34,854 nucleotides of DNA from Alphaproteobacteria bacterium (GCA_027488965.1 JAIYAO010000103.1:1-34854), one strand, 5' to 3'. Shown: positions 1 to 7,802, counted from the first letter of the stretch. The notes: a model not told the origin generated them from the letters alone. Numbers and translations are program-made.

Positions 1-34
1 AATCGCGTCATCGCGGAAGCGGCGTAGCGCCCCT

Positions 35-72
35 GTCATCCCGGATCGCGGCTTTGCCGCGTCCGGGAAGAC
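35..72. repeat. Short intergenic hairpin repeat (REP-like)
   Basis: This is an imperfect hairpin starting GTCATCCCGGA and ending TCCGGGAAGAC, with a TTT loop inside CGCGGC/GCCGCG arms. It lies just downstream of the minus-strand gene ending at 80, so it could also act as a transcription end. It shares the GTCATYCCGG start with the larger repeat at 2391-2503, which suggests one dispersed family. Seen directly; the family assignment is inference. Confidence 0.55.
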
Positions 73-79
73 AATGCCC

Positions 80-1231
80 TCACAGCATCGAGTCTTCCGT
101 CGGCAGGCCCAGCAGTGCGCGGCCCGTCACTTCCAGCGTCGGCGGCGCCACCATCATGTGCTGGATCATCACGTGCGCGTCGCGGAAGCGGCGCTGCAGC
201 GGGTTGTCGAGATAGACGGCCGCGCCCCCGGCGAGATCGTAGAGATCGCGGCAGACGTCGGCGCAGGTGCGTGTGGCGTGCGTGGCCGCCAGCCGTAGCC
301 GGGCGCGGGCTTCCAGTGTCAGTTTGCCGCCCTGGCGCGCCTCGTCCCATGCGGCCTCGACGGTTTCTCGGAACCAGGCGCGCGCGCCGCCGTGGGCGGC
401 CGTCGCCTGCGCGAACACCATCTGCGTGTGCGCACGCTCCGCCAGCGTGCGCGAGGAGGCGGCGGGCTTCTTCTTCACGGCGAGCGCGGCGAACTGCTGC
501 AGCGCCGCCGCCGCGTTGCCGAGCGCCACGGACGCGATGCCGGCCGCAAGCAGCCCGAACGCGGGGAACGCGTAGAGCGCGCCTGTCTCCACCGGCGCAT
601 CGTGCACGAGGGAGACCGAGCGCGCCTTCGGCACGCGCACGCCTTCCACGGAATAGTCCGTGCTGCCGGTGCCGTTGAGGCCCATCACGCGCCACGTGTC
701 GTGGAACGTCACGTCGGCGGCGTCGAAGATCATCATGCGGTGATAGGGCGCCCCATCCGGGCCCTTGGAGGGCTTTTCGCCGTCCATCACCATGGCGCCG
801 CCGGCGATCCAGCGGGCGTTCTGCGTGCCGCTGCCCCATGCCCAGCGGCCGGTGACGATATAGTCTTCGCCGTCCGGCACGGCGCGGCCCATGGGCGCAT
901 AGACGCCGCAGATGATGGTGGCGGGATCGTCGAACACGCCGCGCGCCACTTTCGGCGGCAGGTACGCGCCGTTGAGCGCGGTGGTGGACCCGATCATGAG
1001 GCACCACGCGGCGGAGGCGTCCGCCTCCGCGATGGCGGCGATGGTCTCCACGATGGTCCACGGCGGCGCTTCGTGGCCGCCGAGGGACTTCGGCAGGATC
1101 ATGCGGAAGAGGCCCGCCTGCGCCATCAGCGCGGCCACATCGGGCGGCAGGCGGCGCGCGGCCTCGATCTCGTCGCTGCGGGCGGCGATGGCGGGCGCGA
1201 GCGCGCGGGCGGTGGCGAGAAGCTCGGTCAT
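80..1231 (-). CDS. Acyl-CoA dehydrogenase family protein, DszC/HsaA-like type (lacks evident catalytic Glu)
   Basis: The 383-residue protein has the acyl-CoA dehydrogenase (ACAD) fold, with an N-terminal helical domain (residues ~1-110), a middle beta domain (~115-215) and a C-terminal helical domain. The C-terminal part, around NPLQRRFRDAH and ending TGRALLGLP, resembles the Acyl-CoA_dh_2 type found in flavin-dependent group D monooxygenases such as HsaA and DszC. I see no glutamate at either usual ACAD base position (the Y-E-G-T site or the LDLER helix). Its ATG overlaps the stop of the next gene upstream on this strand (ATGA, 4 bp), so the two are translationally coupled and may form a mixed complex. 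It could be an FMN/FAD monooxygenase, or a non-catalytic partner of its neighbour. The fold is secure; the substrate is unknown. Confidence 0.85.
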   Translation of the reverse strand: MTELLATARALAPAIAARSDEIEAARRLPPDVAALMAQAGLFRMILPKSLGGHEAPPWTIVETIAAIAEADASAAWCLMIGSTTALNGAYLPPKVARGVFDDPATIICGVYAPMGRAVPDGEDYIVTGRWAWGSGTQNARWIAGGAMVMDGEKPSKGPDGAPYHRMMIFDAADVTFHDTWRVMGLNGTGSTDYSVEGVRVPKARSVSLVHDAPVETGALYAFPAFGLLAAGIASVALGNAAAALQQFAALAVKKKPAASSRTLAERAHTQMVFAQATAAHGGARAWFRETVEAAWDEARQGGKLTLEARARLRLAATHATRTCADVCRDLYDLAGGAAVYLDNPLQRRFRDAHVMIQHMMVAPPTLEVTGRALLGLPTEDSML

Positions 1232-2379
1232 GCGGGCAGCCCCAGCAGTGCGGCGATGTTGTTGCGTTGCATGTTGGACGAGCCCCCCACGATCGCCATG
1301 CCGAGGAGGTCGCGCACGTGGCGCTCCATGTCGTAGGCGTCCGACAGCGCGTAGGCGCCGACGACGCGCTGGCAGATGAGGGCGATCTCCGCGACCGTCT
1401 CGCCGATGAACAGCTTCGCCATGGAGGTCTCCACCGCGCACGGCGCGCCGGCCTGCGCCAGCCGCGCGGCGTGGTAGAGCATCTGCCGGCAGGCTTCGAG
1501 TTTCGTGCGCGCATCCACGAGGGCGTGGCGCACCGCCTGGTGGCCGCTGATGGGCTTGCCGAACTGGCGCCGCTCGCCCGCGTAGGCCCACGCCTCGTCC
1601 ACCGCCGCCTGTGCGATGCCGAACGCGGCGGCCGAGATCTCGATCTTCTCCACGTCCAGCGCGCGCCCCGCGAGCATGCTCCAGCCGTGGTTCCACTTCT
1701 CCATGCCGCCCACGATGTTGGCGGCGGGCACGCGTACGCCGTCGAAGTGCACGTCGCTGGACAGCGTGTAGCGCAGGTTCACATGGTCGATGGGCGTCAG
1801 CGTCACGCCCTTCGCCGTGGGCGGCACGAGCACGAAGGAGAGGTTGCGGCGCTTGTCCTCTGGCGGGCCGGAACGGACGAGGCAGTAGATGTAATCTGCA
1901 AAGTCCGCGCCCGTGCACCAGCGCTTGGCGCCGTCGATCACGACTTCATCGCCGTCGAGGCGCGCGCGCGTGGTCACGGCGGAAAGGTCACCACCCACGT
2001 CGGGCTCCGACAGGCCGTACGCGAACAGCATCTCGCCGCGCGCCAGCTTCGGCAACAGTTCCTGCTTCTGTGCGGGCGTGCCGTTCTCGGAGATGTTCAT
2101 GCCGCCGTAGAACGCGCAGTGGATGAACGGGCCCGATAGAAACGCGCCCACGCGCGAAAGCTCCTCGATCACCACCACGGCGGCGACGATGTCCTGGCCC
2201 AGCCCGCCGTACGCTTCGTCGATGGTCAGCCCGCACAGGCCCATGTCGGCGAGTTCGCCGAAGAGATCGCGCGGCCAGGTGTGGTCGCGGTCCCAGGCGC
2301 GGCGCTTCTCGCGCGGCGCCTTTTCGGCCACGAAGCGGCGGAGCTGGTCGCGCAGGGCGGTGATCTGTTCTGCGTCCAT
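1228..2379 (-). CDS. Acyl-CoA dehydrogenase family protein (IVD-like base position)
   Basis: The 383-residue FAD-dependent acyl-CoA dehydrogenase would desaturate an acyl-CoA at C2-C3 and pass electrons to ETF. The FAD/substrate signature YGLSEPDVGGDLS lies at residues ~121-133. The C-terminal position that holds the catalytic Glu in medium-chain enzymes (Y-E-G-T) is replaced by Gly365 in V-G-G-S-S-N-M-Q-R. A Glu is present instead at residue 244 in A-L-D-V-E-K, which matches the LDLER site used by isovaleryl- and long-chain acyl-CoA dehydrogenases. The gene is first of a pair with the 80-1231 gene (4-bp overlap). The start is the ATG at 2379; a repeat-bearing gap separates it from the crotonase further upstream. 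The substrate is not predictable, though a sterol, terpenoid or branched chain is possible. Confidence 0.9.
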   Translation of the reverse strand: MDAEQITALRDQLRRFVAEKAPREKRRAWDRDHTWPRDLFGELADMGLCGLTIDEAYGGLGQDIVAAVVVIEELSRVGAFLSGPFIHCAFYGGMNISENGTPAQKQELLPKLARGEMLFAYGLSEPDVGGDLSAVTTRARLDGDEVVIDGAKRWCTGADFADYIYCLVRSGPPEDKRRNLSFVLVPPTAKGVTLTPIDHVNLRYTLSSDVHFDGVRVPAANIVGGMEKWNHGWSMLAGRALDVEKIEISAAAFGIAQAAVDEAWAYAGERRQFGKPISGHQAVRHALVDARTKLEACRQMLYHAARLAQAGAPCAVETSMAKLFIGETVAEIALICQRVVGAYALSDAYDMERHVRDLLGMAIVGGSSNMQRNNIAALLGLPA

Positions 2380-2390
2380 TATCTCATGCC

Positions 2391-2503
2391 GTCATTCCGG
2401 GGCGCGGCGTACGCCGCGAACCCGGAACCCAGATGTTCAAGCGCGATTGTCGGAGCCCAGTCCCCTGGGTTCCAGGTTCGGCCTTTGGCCGCCCTGGAAT
2501 GAC
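2391..2503. repeat. Intergenic inverted repeat (REP/REPIN-like)
   Basis: The left arm starts GTCATTCCGGGGCG and ends GGAACCCAG (2391-2432). The right arm starts CTGGGTTCCAGG and ends CTGGAATGAC (2465-2503). The arms are imperfect reverse complements around a ~32-bp centre. It fills the gap between the acyl-CoA dehydrogenase pair and the crotonase. A piece resembling the left arm recurs at the window end (34808-34843). Confidence 0.8.
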
Positions 2504-2526
2504 GAACGGAACGGCGCACGCTCACC

Positions 2527-3318
2527 TCAATCCCCCGTCAGCATTGGCTTGCGCTTCTCGACGAAAGCGCGGACTGCTTCGCGGCGGTCGGCGGTCATGT
2601 TGCTCGCCATCTCGTAGGCGATGGAGGCGTCCATCAGCTTGTTGGCGAGGTCCTTCAGCGCGATGTTCGCCACGGTCTTCGTCCAGCGCACGGCCCAGCG
2701 TGGATTGCCGGCGATCTTCTCCACGATCTCGGCCACCTTGGCGTCGAGCGCATCGGCGGGCACCGCGTGGTTGATGAGGCCGATCTCGGCGGCGCGTTTC
2801 GCCGTCATGAGGTCTCCCGTCATCAGGAATTCCTTGGCGCGCGCATAGCCGATGAGCTGTGGCCAGATCACCGCGCCGCCGTCGCCCGCCACGAGGCCCA
2901 CCTTCACGTGCGGATCGCCGATCTTGGCGGTCTCGTCGGCGACGATCACGTCGCACAGCAGCGCCACGGTGGCGCCGAGGCCGGCGGCGGCGCCGTTCAT
3001 GCGGCAGATGATGGGCTTTTCGAGATCGAGCAGGCCGAAGACGATGCGCTTGGCGTCATGGCCGATGGCGCGGAACGTGTCGGGCTTGTCGATCTGTTCC
3101 TGGAACCAGTCGAAGTCGCCGCCCGCGCAGAAGGCGCGGCCTGCGCCGGTCAGCACGATGATGTCGCTGTCGGGATCGCGCTGGAGGTCGGTGAAGACGC
3201 GCGCGAGGTCGTCGTGCATGGCGGCGTCCACTGCGTTCACGGCGTTGCCGCGCAGCGTCACCGTGAGCACGCGGCCTTCGTAGCTGAAGTCCATGCGGTG
3301 GTAGTTTTCGAAGATCAT
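2527..3318 (-). CDS. Crotonase (enoyl-CoA hydratase/isomerase) family protein with atypical active site
   Basis: The 263-residue crotonase-fold protein acts on a CoA thioester. The oxyanion-hole segments are visible as AFCAGGDF (~62-69) and NGAAAGLG (~108-115). The two glutamates of classical hydratases are both absent: the first position is Thr117 in G-L-G-A-T-V-A-L-L-C-D, and the second is His137 in G-D-P-H-V-K-V-G. An Asp is present at 146 in G-D-G-G, as in several isomerase-type members. True hydration is therefore doubtful, and isomerisation or another CoA reaction is possible. The ATG at 3318 lies 7 nt after the stop of the MDR gene transcribed just before it, so they form one operon. 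Family sure, reaction unsure. Confidence 0.9.
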   Translation of the reverse strand: MIFENYHRMDFSYEGRVLTVTLRGNAVNAVDAAMHDDLARVFTDLQRDPDSDIIVLTGAGRAFCAGGDFDWFQEQIDKPDTFRAIGHDAKRIVFGLLDLEKPIICRMNGAAAGLGATVALLCDVIVADETAKIGDPHVKVGLVAGDGGAVIWPQLIGYARAKEFLMTGDLMTAKRAAEIGLINHAVPADALDAKVAEIVEKIAGNPRWAVRWTKTVANIALKDLANKLMDASIAYEMASNMTADRREAVRAFVEKRKPMLTGD

Positions 3319-3325
3319 GTGCGCC

Positions 3326-4339
3326 TCAGAGATCCACGATCCTGCGTCCAAACGCGTCGCCGCTTTCAAACAGGCCGCAGAACGCGCCCGGCATGGCGTC
3401 GAGACCCTTGAAGCGCTCCTCGCGGTACTTGAACGACCCGTCGGCGATCCAGCCGGCCATGGTGTCCTGCGCTTCGGGGAACGCGCGCACGTCGTCGAAC
3501 ACCACAAGGCCTTCCATGCGCAGGCGATGGGTGATGAAGCGGTCGGTGTTCTTCAGGCCCGCGCGGTCCGCCGGCGCGGCCGAGTAGTCCGCCACCTGGC
3601 CCGACACGACGATGCGCCCGCGTGGGCGCATCAGCGGCAGCACGGCGTCGATCGTGGCGTTCCCCACGTTGTCGAACAGCACGTCCACGCCCTTCGGTGC
3701 GAGCGCTTTCGCGGCGGCGGCGAGATCGGGCGTCGCGTGGCGGTCGATGGCGGCGTCGAAGCCGGCCTCGCGCGTGAGCCACGCGCACTTCTCAGGCCCG
3801 CCCGCCACGCCGATCACGCGCATGCCGGCCTTCTTGCCGATCTGTCCCGCGCTTGCGCCCACGGGGCCGGCGGCGGAGGTGACGAGCAGCGTCTCGCCTT
3901 CCTTCACGGTCGCCACGCGATGCAGGCCGAACCACGCCGTCATGCCCGGCACGCCCAGCACGCCGATCCATGTGGTCAGCGGCGGGCGCGGATCGGTGAT
4001 GCGCTGGAGGTAGCCCTTGCCGTCGGAGACGAAGTGGCTGGCCCAGCCCGCGACGAGCGCGGCGAGATCGCCCGCTTTCCACTTCTCGTGGCGGCTCTCG
4101 ATCACCTCGCCGATGGAGAAGCCGTCGATGGTTTCGCCGGGCTTGAGGGCGGCGGAGTAGGAGTCTCCGCCAGATAGGCGCGAGCGCACGCCCGGGTCCA
4201 CCGAGGCGTGCAGGATGCGGAACAGGATCTGTCCCTCGCCCGGCGCTGGCAGCGCCTCGTCCACGATCCTGAAGTCTGCGGGTTCAGGCCTGCCCACTAT
4301 CGGGGCGTTCAGCACCACCCGGCGCAATGTGTCTCCCAT
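3326..4339 (-). CDS. NADP-dependent oxidoreductase, MDR superfamily (LTB4 dehydrogenase/CurA-like)
   Basis: The 337-residue medium-chain dehydrogenase/reductase belongs to the zinc-free group that reduces alpha,beta-unsaturated ketones or enals with NADPH. The nucleotide-binding loop is AAGPVGASAGQIGK at residues 156-169, preceded by G-V-P-G-M-T-A-W-F-G-L (~129-139), both typical of the CurA/leukotriene B4 dehydrogenase group. No zinc-ligand cysteine cluster is present. It is the first gene of a minus-strand run with the crotonase (7-nt gap). Its place in a fatty-acid-like catabolic cluster fits reduction of an unsaturated intermediate, though the true substrate is unknown. Confidence 0.9.
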   Translation of the reverse strand: MGDTLRRVVLNAPIVGRPEPADFRIVDEALPAPGEGQILFRILHASVDPGVRSRLSGGDSYSAALKPGETIDGFSIGEVIESRHEKWKAGDLAALVAGWASHFVSDGKGYLQRITDPRPPLTTWIGVLGVPGMTAWFGLHRVATVKEGETLLVTSAAGPVGASAGQIGKKAGMRVIGVAGGPEKCAWLTREAGFDAAIDRHATPDLAAAAKALAPKGVDVLFDNVGNATIDAVLPLMRPRGRIVVSGQVADYSAAPADRAGLKNTDRFITHRLRMEGLVVFDDVRAFPEAQDTMAGWIADGSFKYREERFKGLDAMPGAFCGLFESGDAFGRRIVDL

Positions 4340-4390
4340 GCGCCCACGTTCCGACGGGACGGCGGCGATGTCCAGTGTCGCCCGTCACCG

Positions 4391-4424
4391 GTCCCCGGAT
4401 TCGCCGCAGGCGAAGTCCGGGGAC
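4391..4424. repeat. Hairpin repeat downstream of sppA
   Basis: The left arm GTCCCCGGATTCGCC and right arm GGCGAAGTCCGGGGAC pair with one bulged base around a 3-nt loop. It sits between the sppA stop (4435, minus strand) and the MDR start (4339). It may be a REP unit or serve as the sppA transcription end. There is no clear U-tract, so a simple intrinsic terminator is not proven. Confidence 0.6.
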
Positions 4425-4434
4425 TGGCGCCGTG

Positions 4435-6204
4435 CTACTGCACCGCCACGCGCGCCTCGGCGCGCACGCCCTGGCGCTCCTGCATCACTTCGCGCAGCAG
4501 CACCGACACCCGCTCGTCGCCCACCACGGCCGCGAGGGCGGCGGCGGCGCGCGCGTTCGTGGCCGAGACGCCGAGCAGCTTCTCGATGGCCTCGAACGGG
4601 CTCTCCTGCTGCGGGAACACGCGCAGCTGCACGGCGCTGTCGGCTTTGATGCCGGCGAGCGCCTTGGCGCGGTCGATGGCGACGGCGAGCCCGCCCATCG
4701 TGTTGACCAGCTTGCGTTCCTGCGCCTGGGCGCCGGTCCACACGCGGCCCTTGGCCACGTCGCGCACCTGGTCCGGCGTCAGGCCGCGGCCATCGGCCAC
4801 CAGGGCGATGAAGTCGGCGTAGGCGCGGTCCACGCCCGCCGCGAACGCGGCCTGCTGGGCGTTGGTGAACGGCTCTGCTGAGGTGAACGCGTTGGCGTTG
4901 GGCGAGCCGATCTGGATCGCCTCGGTGCGCGCCGAGAGGTAGTACTCCAGCGCATCGCCAAGGATGATCTTGCCCGCCACGACGCCGATGGAGCCGGTGA
5001 TGGTGGTGGGCCACGCGACGATCTCGTCGGCGCCGGCGCTGACGTAGTAGCCGCCCGAGGCCGCATACGCGCCCATCGAGATCACCACCTTCTTGCCGCG
5101 CTTCTGGGCGGTTTCCACCGCGTGCCAGATCTGGTCGGACCCGACAACGGAGCCGCCCGGCGAGGAGACGCGGAAGACGATGGCCTTCACGTCCTTGTCG
5201 TCGGCGGCGTCGAGCAGCGCGCGGGCGATCACATCGCCGTTCATGCTCTGCTCGCCGCCGAAGGGAGAGCCGTCCTCCGGGCCCGACACTATGGCGCCTT
5301 CGCCGGTGACGAGCGCGATGACCGGGCCCGACGGGGGCTTCGGGTTGTAGTCCTTGATCTCCACGATGCCGGCGGTGTCGGCGCCGCCGCCGCGCTCGAG
5401 CGCCGCAAACTCGGCGTCCTCGGGACGGCCGAGCTTGTCGACGAGTTTCAGGCGCAGCGCCTCCTCACCCGTGAGCGGGGTGGCTTCCACCGCCGCGCGC
5501 ACGCTGGCCGGAGTCAGGCCCTGGGCCTTGCGGCTGTCGGCGATGGCGACGAGCAGGCGGTCGTAGATGTCGGTGAGCAGCACCGTGGTGGATTCCCGGC
5601 TCGCGGGCGTGAAGCCCGGGCGCAGGATGTCGTCGGCGGCGTTCTTGTATTCCTCGCGCGTCTGGAACTGCGCGCTGATGCGGAAGCGCTTCAGCGTGTC
5701 TGCGAAGAACGTGCGCTCCGAGGTGAGGCCCATGGCCGCCATTTCGCTGGCGTCCTGCAGCCAGACCTCGTCGGCGCCGGCGATGGTGGCGTAGCCGGCG
5801 ATGGAGGCGGTGACGCCGTCGTTCTGGATGTGGGCGACGATCCACTTGCCGGAGGCCCGGAAGCGGGCGAACGCGTCGCGGATTTCCTCGGCGTGGGCGG
5901 GCGCCATGCCGCCGGTGTTGGCGCGCACGTAGAGGCCCTTCACCTTGTCGTCCTTGGCGGCGCCTTCGAGGGTGCGCACCAGTTCGATCACGGAGGTGCT
6001 GCCGCCGAAGTCGAACGGGGAGGTGGAGGGCCCGTCGTTCAGGCCTTCGCGCAGGTCGATGCCGAGCACCGTGGCCGTGGGCTGGGAGTCTGCGTGGCGC
6101 TGGGCGGCGCTGCCGATCGATGCGCCGATGAGCGCCACGCCCACGAACACGCACAGGACGAAGCCGACCAGCACGCCGGCCACCGTGATCAGAAACTGTT
6201 TCAA
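4435..6204 (-). CDS. sppA: Signal peptide peptidase SppA, 67K type
   Basis: The 589-residue membrane-anchored serine protease (family S49) degrades cleaved signal peptides. It has one N-terminal membrane segment (~4-29) followed by two tandem S49 domains, as in the long E. coli-type SppA. The predicted catalytic dyad is Lys187 (E-E-Y-K-N-A-A, first domain) and Ser383 (A-A-S-G-G-Y-Y, second domain). The start is a TTG at 6204, chosen because it directly precedes a typical anchor and has GGAG about 9 nt upstream on the coding strand; no ATG fits. A good promoter with an inverted repeat over its -10 lies at 6278-6305. The gene appears monocistronic, with a hairpin after it. Confidence 0.95.
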   Translation of the reverse strand: MKQFLITVAGVLVGFVLCVFVGVALIGASIGSAAQRHADSQPTATVLGIDLREGLNDGPSTSPFDFGGSTSVIELVRTLEGAAKDDKVKGLYVRANTGGMAPAHAEEIRDAFARFRASGKWIVAHIQNDGVTASIAGYATIAGADEVWLQDASEMAAMGLTSERTFFADTLKRFRISAQFQTREEYKNAADDILRPGFTPASRESTTVLLTDIYDRLLVAIADSRKAQGLTPASVRAAVEATPLTGEEALRLKLVDKLGRPEDAEFAALERGGGADTAGIVEIKDYNPKPPSGPVIALVTGEGAIVSGPEDGSPFGGEQSMNGDVIARALLDAADDKDVKAIVFRVSSPGGSVVGSDQIWHAVETAQKRGKKVVISMGAYAASGGYYVSAGADEIVAWPTTITGSIGVVAGKIILGDALEYYLSARTEAIQIGSPNANAFTSAEPFTNAQQAAFAAGVDRAYADFIALVADGRGLTPDQVRDVAKGRVWTGAQAQERKLVNTMGGLAVAIDRAKALAGIKADSAVQLRVFPQQESPFEAIEKLLGVSATNARAAAALAAVVGDERVSVLLREVMQERQGVRAEARVAVQ

Positions 6205-6266
6205 GCGTCAGACTCCGACGGACCCCGGCGCCCACCTGGCCGCCCCGTGGCCCACCCGGGCCGGTC

Positions 6267-6285
6267 CTTATCGATAAATGATAAG
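6267..6285. promoter_or_regulatory. Inverted repeat overlapping the sppA -10 (candidate operator)
   Basis: CTTATC-N7-GATAAG is a perfect 6-bp inverted repeat. It is an AT-rich island in GC-rich surroundings and covers the predicted sppA -10 element. It could be a repressor site or simply part of an AT-rich promoter; no regulator is identifiable. Confidence 0.45.
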
Positions 6286-6305
6286 AGCTGCCGGCCGAAG
6301 TGCAA
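6278..6305 (-). promoter_or_regulatory. Predicted sppA promoter
   Basis: Read on the minus strand, TTGCAC (6305-6300), a 16-bp spacer and TATCAT (6283-6278) make a close match to a sigma70-type promoter. Transcription would start near 6271, giving a leader of about 67 nt before the TTG start at 6204. Confidence 0.6.
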
Positions 6306-6335
6306 GGGGAATAGGTGGTTTACGGGCGCGCCGGA

Positions 6336-7427
6336 TCACCACAGGTCGAGCTGGTCGCCGGCCTTCGGGGGGCGTGCGAACTGGCTCGCGTCCAGCGTCG
6401 AGCGCGCGCGATTGAGGCCGAGCCGGGCGCAGGCGCGCCGGAAGCGGGCCGCCAGCAGGGCCGCGAAGGGCCCCTGGCCGGTCTGGCGCACCCGCCAGCG
6501 GCTGTCGTAGTCGCGCCCGCCGCGCATCTGGCGCATCAGGCTCATCACCCGGGCGGCGCGGTCGGGGTAGTGGCGGGCGAGCCATTCCTGGAAAAGCGCG
6601 CCGATCTCGTGCGGCAGGCGCAGCACCACGTAGCCGGCGGCCGTGGCGCCCGCGGACGCGCCCGCCTCCAGCAGCGCCTCCAGTTCGTGGTCGGTCAGCG
6701 CGGGGATCACCGGCCCCGTCATGATCACCGTGGGCACGCCCGCGCCGGCCAACTCGCGCAGCGTGTCGAGGCGGCGCTGGGGCGTGGCGGCCCGGGGCTC
6801 CATGCGCCGCGCCAGCGTGCGGTCGAGCGTCGTCACCGACACGGCCACCCGGGCGAGGCCTTTGGCGGCCATGGGGGCCAGGATGTCGAGATCGCGCAGC
6901 ACCAGCTGCGACTTGGTAATGATCCCCACCGGGTGGTTGTGGCGCGCCAGCACCTCCAGCACGGCCCGCGTGATGCGGTGCGTGCGCTCGATGGGCTGGT
7001 ACACGTCCGTCACCCCGCCCATCACCAGCGTGGCCGCGGTGTAGCCGGGCGCGGCAAGCTCCCGCTCCAGCAGGGCGGCGGCGTTCTCCTTGGCGAACAG
7101 CAGCCGCTCGAAATCGAGCCCGGGCGAGAGGCCCGCGTAGGCGTGGTTGGGCCGGGCGTAGCAGTAGATGCAGCCGTGCTCGCAGCCGCGGTAGGTGTTG
7201 ATGGTGCGGTCGAAGGAGATGTCGGGGCTGTCGTTGCGGCTGATGATGGTGCGCGCCGCCTCGCGGGTGACGACCGTCTCGATCTGCGGCGGCGCATCGT
7301 CGGCGGTCGCGTCCTCCGCCGTCCACCCATCGTCGAACGCCTCCCGCTGCGCCCGCTCAAAGCGGCCCGACGCATTAGACAGCGCCCCGCGCCCCTTGAA
7401 GTCGCCGCCGTGGTGGGAGGGGATCAT
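6336..7427 (-). CDS. PA0069-family radical SAM protein (SplB-like, COG1533)
   Basis: The 363-residue radical S-adenosylmethionine enzyme has the 4Fe-4S ligating motif C-X3-C-X2-C at Cys82, Cys86 and Cys89, within the typical context N-T-Y-R-G-C-E-H-G-C-I-Y-C-Y-A-R-P. It belongs to the group distantly related to spore photoproduct lyase, whose reaction is unknown to me. The start is the ATG at 7427. Its promoter (7434-7462) is overlapped by a LexA box whose 7-bp spacer is the -35 element, which points to SOS control and a DNA-damage role (inference). The -10 is so close to the ATG that the transcript may be leaderless. The stop at 6336 is followed by the sppA promoter region. Confidence 0.92.
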   Translation of the reverse strand: MIPSHHGGDFKGRGALSNASGRFERAQREAFDDGWTAEDATADDAPPQIETVVTREAARTIISRNDSPDISFDRTINTYRGCEHGCIYCYARPNHAYAGLSPGLDFERLLFAKENAAALLERELAAPGYTAATLVMGGVTDVYQPIERTHRITRAVLEVLARHNHPVGIITKSQLVLRDLDILAPMAAKGLARVAVSVTTLDRTLARRMEPRAATPQRRLDTLRELAGAGVPTVIMTGPVIPALTDHELEALLEAGASAGATAAGYVVLRLPHEIGALFQEWLARHYPDRAARVMSLMRQMRGGRDYDSRWRVRQTGQGPFAALLAARFRRACARLGLNRARSTLDASQFARPPKAGDQLDLW

Positions 7428-7433
7428 GGGCGG

Positions 7434-7462
7434 AGACTAGCGTGCGGGATCGAACAAAACAA
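7434..7462 (-). promoter_or_regulatory. Predicted promoter of the radical SAM gene
   Basis: On the minus strand, TTGTTTT (7462-7456), a 14-bp spacer and GCTAGTCT (7441-7434) fit the Caulobacter-type housekeeping pattern TTGACGS, N10-14, GCTANAWC. Initiation would fall about at the ATG (7427), implying a leaderless or nearly leaderless mRNA. Confidence 0.6.
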
Positions 7463-7466
7463 GAAC
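7452..7466 (-). promoter_or_regulatory. LexA box (SOS operator), alphaproteobacterial form
   Basis: GAACAAAACAAGAAC on the plus strand is GTTC-N7-GTTC on the coding strand, an exact match to the alphaproteobacterial LexA site with the usual AT-rich centre. Its N7 is the predicted -35 hexamer region of the radical SAM gene, an ideal place for repression. No other exact copy was noticed in the window. Confidence 0.75.
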
Positions 7467-7802
7467 AAATGCGCAGTTCATCCTTCCAGTTCGTTGACGA
7501 CCGCCGGCGTCCCAGTCTGCATTTGCCCGCGAACTCGGGGGCGCTCGTGTTGCGGTCGGTCTGTGCGGTGGTCGCGGTCAGCCACCGTGACAGCGCCCCA
7601 CATGAAAGTGCCGCAGGCATCGTGGGCGACGGCGCATGATGCGCGGAACGCGCGCCTGGTCCCTTTGGGCTTGCGGTGTGCGCCGGCGTCGTCAGGCTGC
7701 GGAACGCGCGCGTCATTCGCGCCGGTTCCGTCAAAGCAAACGCCATCTTGCGCGGAGCGAGACACGCGATCAAACACCCGGTGTCTTCTCGCGAGGTCCG
7801 TC

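Larger units (their letters stand above)
7428..7802. other. 375-bp intergenic region with the SOS promoter; no convincing gene
   Basis: The left end holds the promoter and LexA box of the radical SAM gene. The remainder has open frames on both strands, but none has a recognisable protein, good ribosome site or consistent codon bias. An imperfectly repeated phrase, GCGGAACGCGCGC, occurs near 7636 and 7690. Degraded foreign DNA is possible, but I see no identifiable relic. Confidence 0.5.

Noticed and set aside
6315-7802. Open frame continuing upstream of the beta-lactamase-fold gene
   Set aside because: It is antisense to the radical SAM gene and lacks domains; the real start is ATG 7803 with its ribosome site and signal sequence.
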